NCBI RefSeq assembly: GCF_018069865.1 | Contig: NZ_JAGQDG010000001.1 | Location: 62,001 to 126,000 of the forward strand | DNA length: 64,000 nt | Direction of reading: 5' to 3' | Origin: Ideonella paludis | GTDB taxonomy: Bacteria; Pseudomonadota; Gammaproteobacteria; Burkholderiales; Burkholderiaceae_C | In this document: piece by piece, positions 1 to 9,217 of the stretch | How the letters are laid out: every line of letters starts with the position of its first letter | Numbering within the stretch: position 1 is the first letter of the stretch | The notes under the pieces: model-generated | The model's input: only the letters and a program-made list of their open reading frames with translations | Told to the model about the DNA's origin: nothing | Databases searched by the model: none | Position numbers and translations under genes: made by a program

Positions 1-2372
1 CGCTGGCCACCTTGGCCCAACACAGCCCACACCTGAACGAGCTGGGCTTGACGGCACGCTGGCTGCAGCGCCTTTTGCCCCTGGCTGTGCGCAGCGCCCA
101 TGACCCGGACCGGGTGGTGCTGCACAGCGCTGTTCTGACGCTGGCCGTGCGCACAGTGGACCTGCCCGCCCTGCGCCGCTTGCTCGAAGCGATGTCCGCC
201 CACCAGCCCGCGCCCGCTTTGGAGCCGGCCTTGACCTCGGCCTTGAGCTGCCTGGCCCAGTTTGAACCCGACCCCCAGGTGGCGGCTTGGCTGGCCCAGG
301 CGAGCGACTGGTTTGAAGGCTCAGCCCCCGTGCTGCTGGAGCGCGCCCGCTGGGCCCAACGGCAAGGGGAAGCGCCCGAGGTGGCCATGCGTTTGGTGGA
401 GGCCATTGCACCCAGCCACCAAGGCTATCGCCGCGCCATGCTGTGGATGGCCGACGCGCTGTTCTTTGCGGGCCATGCACAGGACGCTGAACGCTTTTAT
501 CAGCGCGCTGGTGTGGTGAGGCCGCTGACGGGCGCCGAACAAGCCCGGATGGCGCACCTGCAAATGCGCCAAAGCTCCTCCGTCCAAGAGGCGCTGGAAA
601 CCCCGAGCGACCAAGCCGACAGCGACGCCGGCTGGCAGGGCGTAGACACCGGTGTGCTGAGCGAGGCCTTGTCCTTGGTGGGCAGTTGGCTGGGCGCAGA
701 GCCGGTGCGCAACAGCGGTGCACGGGTGGCGCTGGAGGGCCTGGCCGAGCGCTCCTTGGCGCATTGCCGCACCCAATGGCCGCAGCAAGACACGGTGCCC
801 GTGGACATGGTCTTGCAACTGGCCCGGACGCTGCAGCAGATCAGCGACCAGCGCTACGGCCATTTGTCGGAGATTGAAGCCGCCTACCCCCACCACCGTG
901 GCCCCGCTTATGGCGAGTTGGACCCGGCCCTCGGCGCCAGCCTGCGCCGCGCGGCCTTGCGCCATGTGGCCTTGATGGCCCAGATGGCCACCCAAACCGA
1001 GCGTGGCTTGACCCGCCAAGCGGGCTTGCGGGTGTGGCTGGAGCTGCTGCGTTGGGGCGTGCAGGCCTTGCTGACCCTGGAGCACCATGATGAGGCACTG
1101 GCCTGGGTGCGGGCCGCCCAATACAGCCTGGGCCCCACCATGGGCCGCAGCGTGCTGACGGCCTTGGAGGAGCGTTGCCTCTTGGCCCAAGGCTTGGTGG
1201 CCGAGGCCCAAGCCGTGCGCCTGGCCATGCCGCACGAAGCCAACGCGGAGGTGATGCCGCTGCGGGAGTGGGCCGAATGGGTGAGCGCGGCCTTGGGTGA
1301 AGCGCCGGGCCAAGCGCACAGCAGCGAATCGGCCTGGCAAGACCAAACTGTCAGCGGACGCTTTGAGACGGTGTCGCCCGAGGGCCATCTGACGGAACAT
1401 GCGCACACCACCGCCCCGGTGAGCTTAGAGGCGGTACGCCTGCCCGGCCTGCAGGTTCGGCTGTCTTATGGATTGATCCACCCCCAAGCTGGTTTGCTGC
1501 GCCCGCATGCCTGGCACCGCACCATGGGTGAGTTCCCCTACACCCACCCCGACGTGCTGAGCAGCAGCGCGCGCGGCACCAGCCTGCGCCGCCCTGCGGC
1601 GACGCGCACCGTGGATTTCCCCGTGGTGGTGCTGGCCAATATGGACGCGCTGGAGCACCGCAACTATTACCACTGGATGATGCTGATCCTGCCGCGCATC
1701 TTGGTGGCACAAGATGCCGGTTGGCTGCAAGGGCGCCAACTGCTGCTGCCTGCCGAGTTGTCGAGCTGGATGCTCAGCAGCTTGACGGACCTGGGTTTCA
1801 CCCCGGCGCAGTGGACCACGTACAGCAGAGATGAGGCCCTGAACCTCAGCGATGCGCTGGTCATCTCGCCCCTGGAGTTCACCAGCCCCACGCTGCTGGA
1901 GCTGCTGCGCAAGCGGCTGTGGCAAGCCGCGGGGCTGGACGTCACCCGGCCGCCCTATCCAGACAAGCGCGTTTTTGTCTCGCGCCGCAGCGAGAACCGC
2001 CGCCCGCTGATGAACGAGCCCGCTGTGGTGGCCCATGCCGAGTCCTTGGGCTTTGAAGTCGTGGCACCCGAAACCTTGCCGCTGCTGGACCAAGTTCGCC
2101 TCTTCGCCAGCGCCAGCGCAGTGGCCGGACCGCCGGGGGCAGCCTTCACCAACCTGGCCTGGGCACAGGCCGGCACCAAGGTGGTCGCGCTCTACAAACC
2201 CGATGTCCATTTGCCCACTTTTGTAGACATTTCGGTCATCCGCGGGCAAAAGCACCGCTGGCTCCTGGGCAAGCCCCTGCCGGGCTTTGAGCGCGCCAGC
2301 TTGGTCAACACGCCCTATGCCGTCCACATTGCCCAAGCCCATGACGCTTTGCGTTGGGCTTGTGGCCGCTGA
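1..2372 (+). CDS. GT61-family glycosyltransferase (DUF563), 5' end outside window
   Basis: The frame is open to the left edge; a TTG at position 12 is only an internal codon choice, so the true start is probably upstream. About 540 N-terminal residues are Leu/Ala-rich and helical, TPR-like in appearance. The C-terminal part (about residues 540-740 counted from position 12) looks like the GT61/DUF563 catalytic domain, with NYYHWMM near residue 549, a conserved LLPAELS segment, and GPPGAAFTNL near residue 705. Family members transfer sugars such as xylose or GlcNAc in eukaryotes; bacterial versions sit in LPS and capsule loci. It is followed 6 bp later by a paralogue and belongs to a four-gene run. 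The sugar donor and acceptor cannot be read from sequence. The family call is good; the role in surface glycan assembly is inferred from context. Confidence 0.8.
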   Translation, partial: LATLAQHSPHLNELGLTARWLQRLLPLAVRSAHDPDRVVLHSAVLTLAVRTVDLPALRRLLEAMSAHQPAPALEPALTSALSCLAQFEPDPQVAAWLAQASDWFEGSAPVLLERARWAQRQGEAPEVAMRLVEAIAPSHQGYRRAMLWMADALFFAGHAQDAERFYQRAGVVRPLTGAEQARMAHLQMRQSSSVQEALETPSDQADSDAGWQGVDTGVLSEALSLVGSWLGAEPVRNSGARVALEGLAERSLAHCRTQWPQQDTVPVDMVLQLARTLQQISDQRYGHLSEIEAAYPHHRGPAYGELDPALGASLRRAALRHVALMAQMATQTERGLTRQAGLRVWLELLRWGVQALLTLEHHDEALAWVRAAQYSLGPTMGRSVLTALEERCLLAQGLVAEAQAVRLAMPHEANAEVMPLREWAEWVSAALGEAPGQAHSSESAWQDQTVSGRFETVSPEGHLTEHAHTTAPVSLEAVRLPGLQVRLSYGLIHPQAGLLRPHAWHRTMGEFPYTHPDVLSSSARGTSLRRPAATRTVDFPVVVLANMDALEHRNYYHWMMLILPRILVAQDAGWLQGRQLLLPAELSSWMLSSLTDLGFTPAQWTTYSRDEALNLSDALVISPLEFTSPTLLELLRKRLWQAAGLDVTRPPYPDKRVFVSRRSENRRPLMNEPAVVAHAESLGFEVVAPETLPLLDQVRLFASASAVAGPPGAAFTNLAWAQAGTKVVALYKPDVHLPTFVDISVIRGQKHRWLLGKPLPGFERASLVNTPYAVHIAQAHDALRWACGR

Positions 2373-2378
2373 GCCGCG

Positions 2379-5087
2379 ATGCCTGACACCCTGGACTTGC
2401 CCGCCCGAGTGGCTGCGTTGGCCGCCCAGAGCGGCCACGCCTTTCCTGGCGGCGAGGATCTGCGCCCCAAGCTCCTACACCCCGCCGCTCTGCCCGCACC
2501 ACGGCGCCGCCTGGCCAAGGGCTTGGTGGCCTGGTGGCGTGAGAGCGACAGCCCCGCCCCCGAACTGACCCATTTGGTGGCCGAGGCCATAGCCTGGGCC
2601 TGGCAAGGCCAGACGGACGCCGAGTGCTTGGAGAGCGGCCTGCTGCCCGTCTACCTGCGTGTGCTGCGCCAGACCCAGCAGCACACACGCTTGCTCAGCA
2701 CCTTGGAGCGCTGGCCCCGCCGTCCCGAGCCTGAGGACGCTTGGCAGTCAGCCGCCGTGGCAGGCCTGGCCCACTGCGCACGGACCCACACGGCGCTGAG
2801 CAGCCTGCGCCGCATCGGGGCCCTGCTTGCCCAGTGGATGAATGCGCCTGATGCCGCGCAGTGGCTGTCGCGCCTGCCCGCCACCAGCCAGCAAGCCCTG
2901 GCGTCGGCAGCCTTGCGCACGGGGCTGCTGAGCAGCGTGGCGCTGTTCTGCAGCACCGAGCCTGCGCCAGAGATCGACGCCGACCTCACCGCCCGCCTGC
3001 TGCAGGCTTTGACACTCCACCTGGGCGGCGCCACCGTGCGGCCTTGGGCCCAACGTGCCGTGGCCCGGCACCCCACGCATCCGGGAGTGCGTCTGGCACT
3101 GCTGCAGGCCCTGGCCGCCAGTGGGGCCAGCCCCGCCGAGCTGGCTCCCTTGAGCCAAGGGGTGGACATGAGCCACGCCAGCGCCCCCGCATTTTTGAGT
3201 GGTGTGGCCACCTGGGCTTTTGAGTCGGGCCAAGCGGCGGTGGCGCGAGACTGCCTGCAAGCTCTGGCGCGCCTGGGGCCGCTGCCGCCCGCCAATGCAG
3301 CCCAATGGCAGCACTTGAGCGTGGCCCAGACAGGACAGACGCCCCACGCGGAGACACCCAGCCTGACGGCCCTGGCGCCGCTTGCTGCGGCCTTGTCACC
3401 GCTGGCCGATCTGCTCAAAACAGCGCCCCGACATGACAGCGCCCTCAGCGCGGCCGACCTGCAGCAACAAGGTCTCGCGGCCCTGGCGCACTTCGAGCGC
3501 CACCTCGAGACACCGCCTGGGCTGAGTGCGGCTCAGTGGGTCGATGCAGCAAGCACCTTGTGGGCCGTGGCCAATGCAGGTGCGCTGGAGCTGCGCCATT
3601 GGCAAGGCGTCTTTCCCTTTGACTTTGGCCCCGATCTGGGCTCCATCGACCCCTTGCGCGCCAGCGCCCAATGCGACGCAGTGCTGGCTCACTTGCTGAG
3701 CCTGTGCCGACTCGCCTTGCGAAGGCTAGATCACACCGAGGGCGCACAAGTCCAGGAGATCCTGCGCCTGGCCCGGTGGCAGTGCGAAGCGCAGTGGGCC
3801 GTGGGCCAAGCCAAGCAAGCGCTGCACGACATCACGCAGCTCCAAGCCCAACTTGCCCCGCTGGGCGATTGGGGGTTTGAAGCCTTGCGTGAGCGCTGCG
3901 CCCTGGAGGCCGGCGACACCGCCGCCGCACAGGCCTCCCGCCAGCACTTGCCCCTGGCCACGCTGAGCCGCGTTTGGCCCGCCCATGAATGGACGGATTG
4001 GCTGGCGGCCCAAGGGGCGCGTGAGCAGCACTTGTGTGCAGACCCGGCGCTGCCTGGCACCTGGAGCATTGCCAGCCCGGACGGCCAGGTGCGAGCGGCG
4101 CACTTCGCCACCTTGCCCGCGCAACTCAGCAGCGTCCGGCTGCAAGGGTTGCAAGTTCGGCATGGCCACCTGTTGCTGACGGCGGCGGGCGGCCTGCTGC
4201 TGCCCCATGCGTGGCACCGGCAGATGGGCGCGTTTCCCTTCCCGCACCCCGACCTGCTCAGCCGAGGCCTGGGCGCCGCCACGCTGCGCGAACCCGCCAG
4301 CCCGCAGCGCGTGAGTGAGCCGCTCTTGGTGCTGGCCAATCTGGACGCCACCTTCCACCGCAACTACTACCACTGGATGGTGTTGACCCTGGCGCGCTTG
4401 CACTGGGCCGCCTCGCAAGGTCTGCTGCAAGGCCGCCGCGCGCTGTTGCCCGCCGAGCTGTCGGGCTGGATGCTCCAAAGCCTGCAAGACGCAGGCATTC
4501 CGCCGGAGGCGATGCGTCTTTACCGACAAGATGAGGCCCTGGTCTTGGACGATGCGCTGGTGCTCTCGCCGCAAGAATGGGCCAGCGCCACCCAAGTCGA
4601 TGCCCTGCGCCACACCCTGTGGCGTGCCGCCGGGCTGAACCCGGCCGATCCGCCCCCGCCACAGCGCCTGCTCTACCTGACTCGGCGCGGCGAGCTGCGC
4701 CGGCCCTTTGCCCAAGAGCAGGCGGTGGCCGACCTCGCCACCCGGCTCGGCTTTGAGTGCGTGGCGCCAGAGACCCTGAGCTTGTTGGACCAGGTGCGGC
4801 TGTTTGCCCAAGCTCGCGGCATTGCGGGCCCACCGGGGGCGGCCTTCACCAACTTGATGTGGGCGCAAGCTGGCACCAAAGTGCTGACGCTGTTCAAAGA
4901 AGAAATCAATGGCCCGACCTTTCTGGACCTGTCCTTTATCCGCGGCCAGCAACACCGTTGGCTGCAAGGCCGCAGCCTGCCGGGCTTTGAACACACCTCG
5001 GTGGTGACTTCCCCCTACGACATCGACCTGCGGCTGGCCGAGCGCGAATTGCGCTGGGTGGCCGCGGCAGGAGACTCCAGCGCATGA
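2379..5087 (+). CDS. GT61-family glycosyltransferase (DUF563), paralogue of upstream gene
   Basis: This 902-residue protein is a diverged copy of the preceding gene. The helical, repeat-like N-terminal 600 residues are followed by a GT61 domain with NYYHWMV near residue 661, LLPAELSGWML, and GPPGAAFTNLMWAQAG near residue 817. The last 270 residues of the two proteins align almost without gaps by eye, while the N-terminal regions differ, so the pair looks like an old tandem duplication with separate acceptor or scaffold regions. The ATG at 2379 lies 6 bp after the previous stop, and the 3' end overlaps the aminotransferase start by 4 bp (ATGA), so the genes are probably translationally coupled. 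No signal peptide is visible, which suggests a cytoplasmic enzyme. Substrate unknown. Confidence 0.82.
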   Translation: MPDTLDLPARVAALAAQSGHAFPGGEDLRPKLLHPAALPAPRRRLAKGLVAWWRESDSPAPELTHLVAEAIAWAWQGQTDAECLESGLLPVYLRVLRQTQQHTRLLSTLERWPRRPEPEDAWQSAAVAGLAHCARTHTALSSLRRIGALLAQWMNAPDAAQWLSRLPATSQQALASAALRTGLLSSVALFCSTEPAPEIDADLTARLLQALTLHLGGATVRPWAQRAVARHPTHPGVRLALLQALAASGASPAELAPLSQGVDMSHASAPAFLSGVATWAFESGQAAVARDCLQALARLGPLPPANAAQWQHLSVAQTGQTPHAETPSLTALAPLAAALSPLADLLKTAPRHDSALSAADLQQQGLAALAHFERHLETPPGLSAAQWVDAASTLWAVANAGALELRHWQGVFPFDFGPDLGSIDPLRASAQCDAVLAHLLSLCRLALRRLDHTEGAQVQEILRLARWQCEAQWAVGQAKQALHDITQLQAQLAPLGDWGFEALRERCALEAGDTAAAQASRQHLPLATLSRVWPAHEWTDWLAAQGAREQHLCADPALPGTWSIASPDGQVRAAHFATLPAQLSSVRLQGLQVRHGHLLLTAAGGLLLPHAWHRQMGAFPFPHPDLLSRGLGAATLREPASPQRVSEPLLVLANLDATFHRNYYHWMVLTLARLHWAASQGLLQGRRALLPAELSGWMLQSLQDAGIPPEAMRLYRQDEALVLDDALVLSPQEWASATQVDALRHTLWRAAGLNPADPPPPQRLLYLTRRGELRRPFAQEQAVADLATRLGFECVAPETLSLLDQVRLFAQARGIAGPPGAAFTNLMWAQAGTKVLTLFKEEINGPTFLDLSFIRGQQHRWLQGRSLPGFEHTSVVTSPYDIDLRLAERELRWVAAAGDSSA

Positions 5088-6193
5088 CGGTGCCTTTTCT
5101 GGACTTGCAAGCCCTCTACCGCGAAGACGCCGCCGCCTACGACGCGGCCTATCACCGCGTGATGAACAGCGGGCGCTGGATCTTGGGGCCCGAGCTGAGC
5201 CGCTTTGAAGCGGCGTTTGCCAGCTACTGCGGCCGGCGCCATGCGGTGGGCGTGGGCAATGGCCTGGAGGCGCTGCGCCTGGCCCTGGTGGTGGCAGGCA
5301 TTGGGCCTGGTGATGAGGTGATCGTGCCGGCCCACACCTTCATCGCCACTTGGCTGGCGGTGCAGCAATGCGGTGCCACACCCGTGCCTGTGGAGCCCGA
5401 GGACGGCGGCTTCAACATTGGCCCCGCCGGCGTGCGCGCTGCCTTGAGCGCACGCACCCGCGCAGTCATCCCGGTTCATCTTTATGGCCATGCCGCCGAC
5501 GGCCCCGGCTTGGAGGCCTTGTGCGCCGAGCACGGCCTGGTGCTGATCGAGGATGCCGCACAAGCCCAAGGCGCGCGCTGGGGCGAGCGGCGTGTGGGCA
5601 GCTTTGGACAGCTCAGCGCCTTCAGCTTCTACCCCGGCAAGAACCTGGGGGCCTTTGGCGACGCGGGCGCGGTGCTGACCGACGACGACGAACTGGCCCA
5701 TGCCCTGCGCCAACAGCGCAATTACGGCAGCACCCAACGCTACGCCCACGAGAGCCTGGGCACCAACAGCCGGCTCGATGAGCTGCAAGCCGCCTGGCTG
5801 CAGGTACGCCTGGCCAAGCTGGACGCCCACAATGCGCGGCGCTCAGCGGTGGCCGCGCTGTACGCCCAGCACCTGGCCGGAGTACCGGGTTTGCGCCTGC
5901 CCGCCACGGCGCCGGGCAGCCAGCCGGTGTGGCATGTGTATGCGGTGCAGGCCACTGCCCGTGAGGAATTACAGCATTTCTTGAGTGAGTGCGGTGTGGA
6001 AACCCTGGTGCATTACCCTCGGCCCGTCTACGGCTTTGCGCCCTTTGCCGCCCACCGGCCCGCGGCGCACACCCGCAGCGATGAGCTCTGCGCGCAAGTA
6101 CTGAGCCTGCCCATGGGCCCGCACCTGAGCGATGCACAGGTGATGCAGGTCTGCGCCGCGGTGCACAGCTTCTTTGAGGCCCATCCCGCATGA
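5084..6193 (+). CDS. DegT/DnrJ/EryC1-family sugar aminotransferase, FdtB/QdtB-like
   Basis: A 369-residue PLP-dependent aminotransferase of the DegT family, which makes amino sugars on nucleotide carriers. Visible hallmarks are EDAAQAQG near residue 156 and the PLP lysine K186 in FYPGKNLGAFGD, followed by RNYGS and NSRLDELQAA. The segments PAHTFIATWLAV and VHLYGHAAD resemble FdtB/QdtB enzymes, which aminate C3 of dTDP-3-keto-6-deoxyhexose to give dTDP-Fuc3N or Qui3N. An FdtA-like isomerase (14294-14713) and RmlA (16640-17530) lie further along, supporting a 3-amino-3,6-dideoxyhexose pathway, though RmlB is absent from the window. ATG overlaps the upstream stop (ATGA) and the next gene overlaps its stop the same way. 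The family is certain; the exact sugar is inferred. Confidence 0.87.
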   Translation: MTVPFLDLQALYREDAAAYDAAYHRVMNSGRWILGPELSRFEAAFASYCGRRHAVGVGNGLEALRLALVVAGIGPGDEVIVPAHTFIATWLAVQQCGATPVPVEPEDGGFNIGPAGVRAALSARTRAVIPVHLYGHAADGPGLEALCAEHGLVLIEDAAQAQGARWGERRVGSFGQLSAFSFYPGKNLGAFGDAGAVLTDDDELAHALRQQRNYGSTQRYAHESLGTNSRLDELQAAWLQVRLAKLDAHNARRSAVAALYAQHLAGVPGLRLPATAPGSQPVWHVYAVQATAREELQHFLSECGVETLVHYPRPVYGFAPFAAHRPAAHTRSDELCAQVLSLPMGPHLSDAQVMQVCAAVHSFFEAHPA

Positions 6194-6981
6194 GCAGCCC
6201 ACCGCAAGGCAAGGCCCTGAGTGCCAACGACTATGCCGCCCGACACGATGCCGAGTTGGACTTTGAGTCGGTCTGCTTGCAAGCGCGCCAAGAGCACAAC
6301 CTGCGCTGGCTGCTGGCGCACCGCCCCGCCCGCGTCTTGGAGGTCGGCTGCGGCCCCGTCTTGCTCAGCACCGCCGCCCGCGCTGCAGGCTGTGAATTCA
6401 CTCAGTGGGTGACCGTAGAGCCGGCCACGGCCTGGGCCGCACAAGCCACCTCAGCCGCCGACGAGTGGCCTGCCTTGGCGGTGGTGAATGACTACATCGA
6501 GCAGGCCGATGCCGCGCTGGCGCGCCTCTGCGGCGCAGCCCCTTGGGCGGACATGGTGGTGATCTCCGGTGTGATCCATGAGACCGCGGCCCCCGAGGCC
6601 TTGCTGCAAGCGGCCTTGGCCCCCCTCAAGTTGGGCGGCTTGGCCCTGATCAGCGTGCCCAATGCTCACTCCTTTCACCGGCTGCTGGCGGTGGAAATGG
6701 GCTTGGCCGAGGCACCGGAGGCCTTGTCCGAGCGCAACCTGCGGCTGGGGCAACCCCGGGTGTTTCGCCCGCAAGACCTGCGCGAGCTGGCCGAGACTCA
6801 AGGCTTGATCACGCTGGCCCTGGAGGGCTACTTGTTCAAGCCCTTCACTCACCCGCAGATGGCCGCCGTGACGAGCGGCTGGAACGCGCGGCAGATCCAA
6901 GGCTTGATTGAGCTAGGACGTCGCTTTCCAGAGCAAGCGGCCGAGATGGCCCTCCTGGCCCGCAAAGCACCGCACCGCTAA
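6190..6981 (+). CDS. class I SAM-dependent methyltransferase
   Basis: A 263-residue Rossmann-fold methyltransferase of the Methyltransf_11/23 type. The SAM-binding glycine-rich motif I is visible as VLEVGCGPVLLS near residue 49, followed by an acidic strand end (TVEPATAW) and a motif with LKLGGLALISVPNAHSFHRL near residue 140-160, typical of small-molecule or sugar methylases. It is the last gene of the GT61-GT61-aminotransferase operon and starts inside the aminotransferase stop codon (ATGA). Methylation of the amino sugar or of the glycan end is the simplest role from context, but no substrate-specific motif is visible. No terminator with a T-run follows. Confidence 0.8.
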   Translation: MSSPPQGKALSANDYAARHDAELDFESVCLQARQEHNLRWLLAHRPARVLEVGCGPVLLSTAARAAGCEFTQWVTVEPATAWAAQATSAADEWPALAVVNDYIEQADAALARLCGAAPWADMVVISGVIHETAAPEALLQAALAPLKLGGLALISVPNAHSFHRLLAVEMGLAEAPEALSERNLRLGQPRVFRPQDLRELAETQGLITLALEGYLFKPFTHPQMAAVTSGWNARQIQGLIELGRRFPEQAAEMALLARKAPHR

Positions 6982-7039
6982 CGCACACGGTGAGTCCGTC
7001 CGGGCGTCCTGGCGCCCTCCGCTTGCATCGACGGCCGCG

Positions 7040-7068
7040 GCGCCGGGCTCAGCGCCGGGCTTAGCGCC
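7040..7068 (+). repeat. 12-bp GC-rich tandem repeat, about 2.4 copies
   Basis: Two adjacent copies of GCGCCGGGCTYA followed by GCGCC lie in the gap between the methyltransferase and the first chitinase. The unit can pair with itself into short GCGCC/GGCGC stems. No T-run follows, so it is not a classical terminator. Function unknown. Confidence 0.5.
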
Positions 7069-7095
7069 ATTCCACTGGCTCTATACACAATGGCT

Positions 7096-7107
7096 TTTGG
7101 TACCAAA
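7096..7107. promoter_or_regulatory. 12-bp palindrome TTTGGTACCAAA upstream of chitinase cluster
   Basis: A perfect 12-bp palindrome centred on GGTACC, followed at once by GTGG. The core TGGTAC/GTACCA is shared with two further sites downstream. GntR/HutC-type GlcNAc regulators (NagQ, DasR) bind related TGGT-ACCA sites. This is a probable operator site inferred from pattern only. Confidence 0.5.
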
Positions 7108-7171
7108 GTGGCACTCTTACAATCGTGACAAAACGCTGTTTTTGAGGGTTTTCCTGAGTTTAAATCTCAAA

Positions 7172-7196
7172 AGTGGTATCTAAAGTTAATACCACT
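7172..7196. promoter_or_regulatory. inverted repeat AGTGGTAT-N9-ATACCACT, probable chitinase operator
   Basis: Perfect 8-bp arms at 7172-7179 and 7189-7196 with a 9-bp AT-rich spacer. The arms contain AGTGGT, the half-site of the DasR-type dre element AGTGGTCTAGACCACT. The site lies 110 bp upstream of the GH19 chitinase start, in the only sizeable non-coding stretch before the cluster. Regulator identity is inferred. Confidence 0.55.
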
Positions 7197-7200
7197 ATAG

Positions 7201-7212
7201 ACCAAGTGGTAC
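7201..7212. promoter_or_regulatory. third AGTGGTA half-site (ACCA-AG-TGGTAC)
   Basis: ACCAAGTGGTAC repeats the AGTGGTA core of the inverted repeat just upstream and forms a short ACCA/TGGT dyad of its own. Three sites within 120 bp suggest cooperative binding by one regulator. The rest of 7213-7306 holds only the leader and a good ribosome site (AAGGAG at about 7291). Confidence 0.4.
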
Positions 7213-7306
7213 GGGTCAGCACCTCTCATTGCGGAGGGCGCCGAACCCCAGCCACCGGAGCGACTGCCCGGACAGATCGCGCCCCATAAACCAAGGAGAC
7301 ACCCTC

Positions 7307-9061
7307 ATGTTGACGGTTTGCGCACCCTCCCCTGCCCCCAAGACACCCCGCCTTCTCTGCGCGGGTCAAGCGGGCCAACGGCCCTTGGCCACCGGCCTGA
7401 TGGCCAGGGCCGCGCTCGGCACTCTGCTGATGTGCAGTGCGGCAGCTCAAGCACAGGTGGTGGACTGTTCAGCGCTCCCGATCTGGAATGCCAGTGCCAT
7501 CTACACGGGAGGCAAGCAAGCACAAGACAGCGGCAAAGCTTACCAAGCCAATTGGTGGACGCAGAACCAACCGCCGGCCAGCAACAGCGGCGCCGGCGCC
7601 GTTTGGAAGCTGCTCGGCACCTGCAACAGCGGTGGCGGAGGCGGGGGCCCCGGTGGCAACAAGGCCCCAGTCGCCAACTTCACAGCGACCATCGACCACT
7701 TGAGCGTTGCGCTGGACGGCAGCAGCTCGAAAGATGCCGATGGCAGCATCAGCAGCTACCAATGGAATTTTGGTGACGGCGGCAGTGGCACGGGCGCCAA
7801 AGCCAGCCGCAGCTACGCAACCCCCGGCACCTACCCCGTGACGCTGACTGTCACCGACAACCAGGGCGCTAAGAACAGCAAATCCCAGAGCGTCACGGTG
7901 GCCAGCGTGGTCAAGGACCCCGTCACTGGCAAGTACGTGCTCAAGCAAGCCGATGTGCTGGCCACCGAAGCCCGTCTGACGGACACGCCCCTGTTCCGCA
8001 GCGTCAAAGCATCAGTCGCGACCCGCGACAACACCGTGGTGGCAGCCGTGAAACCAGGCCTGGCCAGCAACCCAGAGAACGTCAAACGCGTCGAGCGCCT
8101 GCTGCCCGCCAGCCAGTGGGAGTATCTTTTCCCGCTGCGCGACCCGTCCTATACCTACACCGGGCTGCTGCAAGCCATGGCCAAGTTCTCCGGTGTGTGC
8201 ATGACCTACACCGACGGACGCGACTCCGACGCCATTTGCCGTAAGACTTTGGCCACGATGTTTGCCCATTTCACCCAAGAAACCGGCGCGCATGACCGCA
8301 ACAACCCCATTCCTGAGTGGCGCCAGGCCCTTTACTTCGTGCGTGAATCCGGCTGCAGCGAAAGCACCTACGGCTGCCCTTACAACAACGAATGCTTGCC
8401 CAGCACCTGGCAAGGTCAGACCTGGCCCTGCGGCAAGGATGCTCAAGGCCGCTTCAAGCAGTACTTTGGGCGTGGCGCCAAGCAACTCTCCTACAACTAC
8501 AACTATGGGCCGTTCTCGGACGCCATGTACGGCGACGTGAAGGTGCTGCTGAACAACCCCGAGCAAGTGGCGGACACCTGGCTGAATCTTGCCTCAGCGG
8601 TATTCTTCTATGTCTACCCGGCGTCTCCCAAACCCAGCATGCTGCATGTGGTCGATGGCACCTGGAAGCCCAATGCGGTGGACACGGCGGCCGGCATCAA
8701 ACCGGGCTTTGGCGCCACCACCAACATCATCAATGGTGGCATCGAATGCAACACCGGCGGCGTCGAGAAGCCGCAGTCGGTCAACCGCATCGCCTACTAC
8801 CGCCAGCATGCAGCCGCCTTGGGCGTGCCCATTGCGAGCACCGAAGAACTGGGCTGTGCGAACCAGCGGCCCTTCACCGTGGGCGGCGCCGGTGCGCTGG
8901 ACATCTACTGGGATCAAGACTGGTCCTACCAACCCAATATGCCTGAAGGCAAATCCTTTGCCTGCAAGCTGGTGGGCTACCAAACAGCCTACTTCTCACT
9001 CAAGGCCGGTGACTACCAACGCTGCGTCGAGCACTACTTCGATGTCGTTGTGAAGCCCTAA
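7307..9061 (+). CDS. secreted GH19 chitinase with CBM5/12 and PKD modules
   Basis: Chosen start is ATG 7307, about 10 nt after AAGGAG; an in-frame ATG at 7400 lacks such a site. The 584-residue product has a long N-region and a hydrophobic signal core ending in AAAQAQ near residue 49. Next come a CBM5/12 chitin-binding module (about 50-105, with YQANWWTQN and VWKLLGTC), a Gly-rich linker, a PKD domain (about 119-205, YQWNFGDGGSGTG and VTLTVTDNQGAK), and a GH19 catalytic domain (about 290-584). The GH19 acid is probably E325 in FTQETGAHD, matching the family HFxxETG motif. Many cysteines in the catalytic domain suggest disulfides in the exported protein. It should hydrolyse chitin with inversion, complementing the retaining GH18 enzymes next door. 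It is first in the chitinase cluster and nearest the operator-like sites. Confidence 0.92.
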   Translation: MLTVCAPSPAPKTPRLLCAGQAGQRPLATGLMARAALGTLLMCSAAAQAQVVDCSALPIWNASAIYTGGKQAQDSGKAYQANWWTQNQPPASNSGAGAVWKLLGTCNSGGGGGGPGGNKAPVANFTATIDHLSVALDGSSSKDADGSISSYQWNFGDGGSGTGAKASRSYATPGTYPVTLTVTDNQGAKNSKSQSVTVASVVKDPVTGKYVLKQADVLATEARLTDTPLFRSVKASVATRDNTVVAAVKPGLASNPENVKRVERLLPASQWEYLFPLRDPSYTYTGLLQAMAKFSGVCMTYTDGRDSDAICRKTLATMFAHFTQETGAHDRNNPIPEWRQALYFVRESGCSESTYGCPYNNECLPSTWQGQTWPCGKDAQGRFKQYFGRGAKQLSYNYNYGPFSDAMYGDVKVLLNNPEQVADTWLNLASAVFFYVYPASPKPSMLHVVDGTWKPNAVDTAAGIKPGFGATTNIINGGIECNTGGVEKPQSVNRIAYYRQHAAALGVPIASTEELGCANQRPFTVGGAGALDIYWDQDWSYQPNMPEGKSFACKLVGYQTAYFSLKAGDYQRCVEHYFDVVVKP

Positions 9062-9217
9062 GCGCGGCTCATCGCCGGACTCACGCCGGCGCATCCCTCA
9101 TCCCCCGACCCCTGCCCCTGCGGCACCCCTTAGGGTGGCCTGCAGGTGCTGGTGCGCCTGCGCGCGGCCTTAGCGCGCACCTCTCGATCCTTCCCTGCTC
9201 CCGAAAGGACTGAACCC

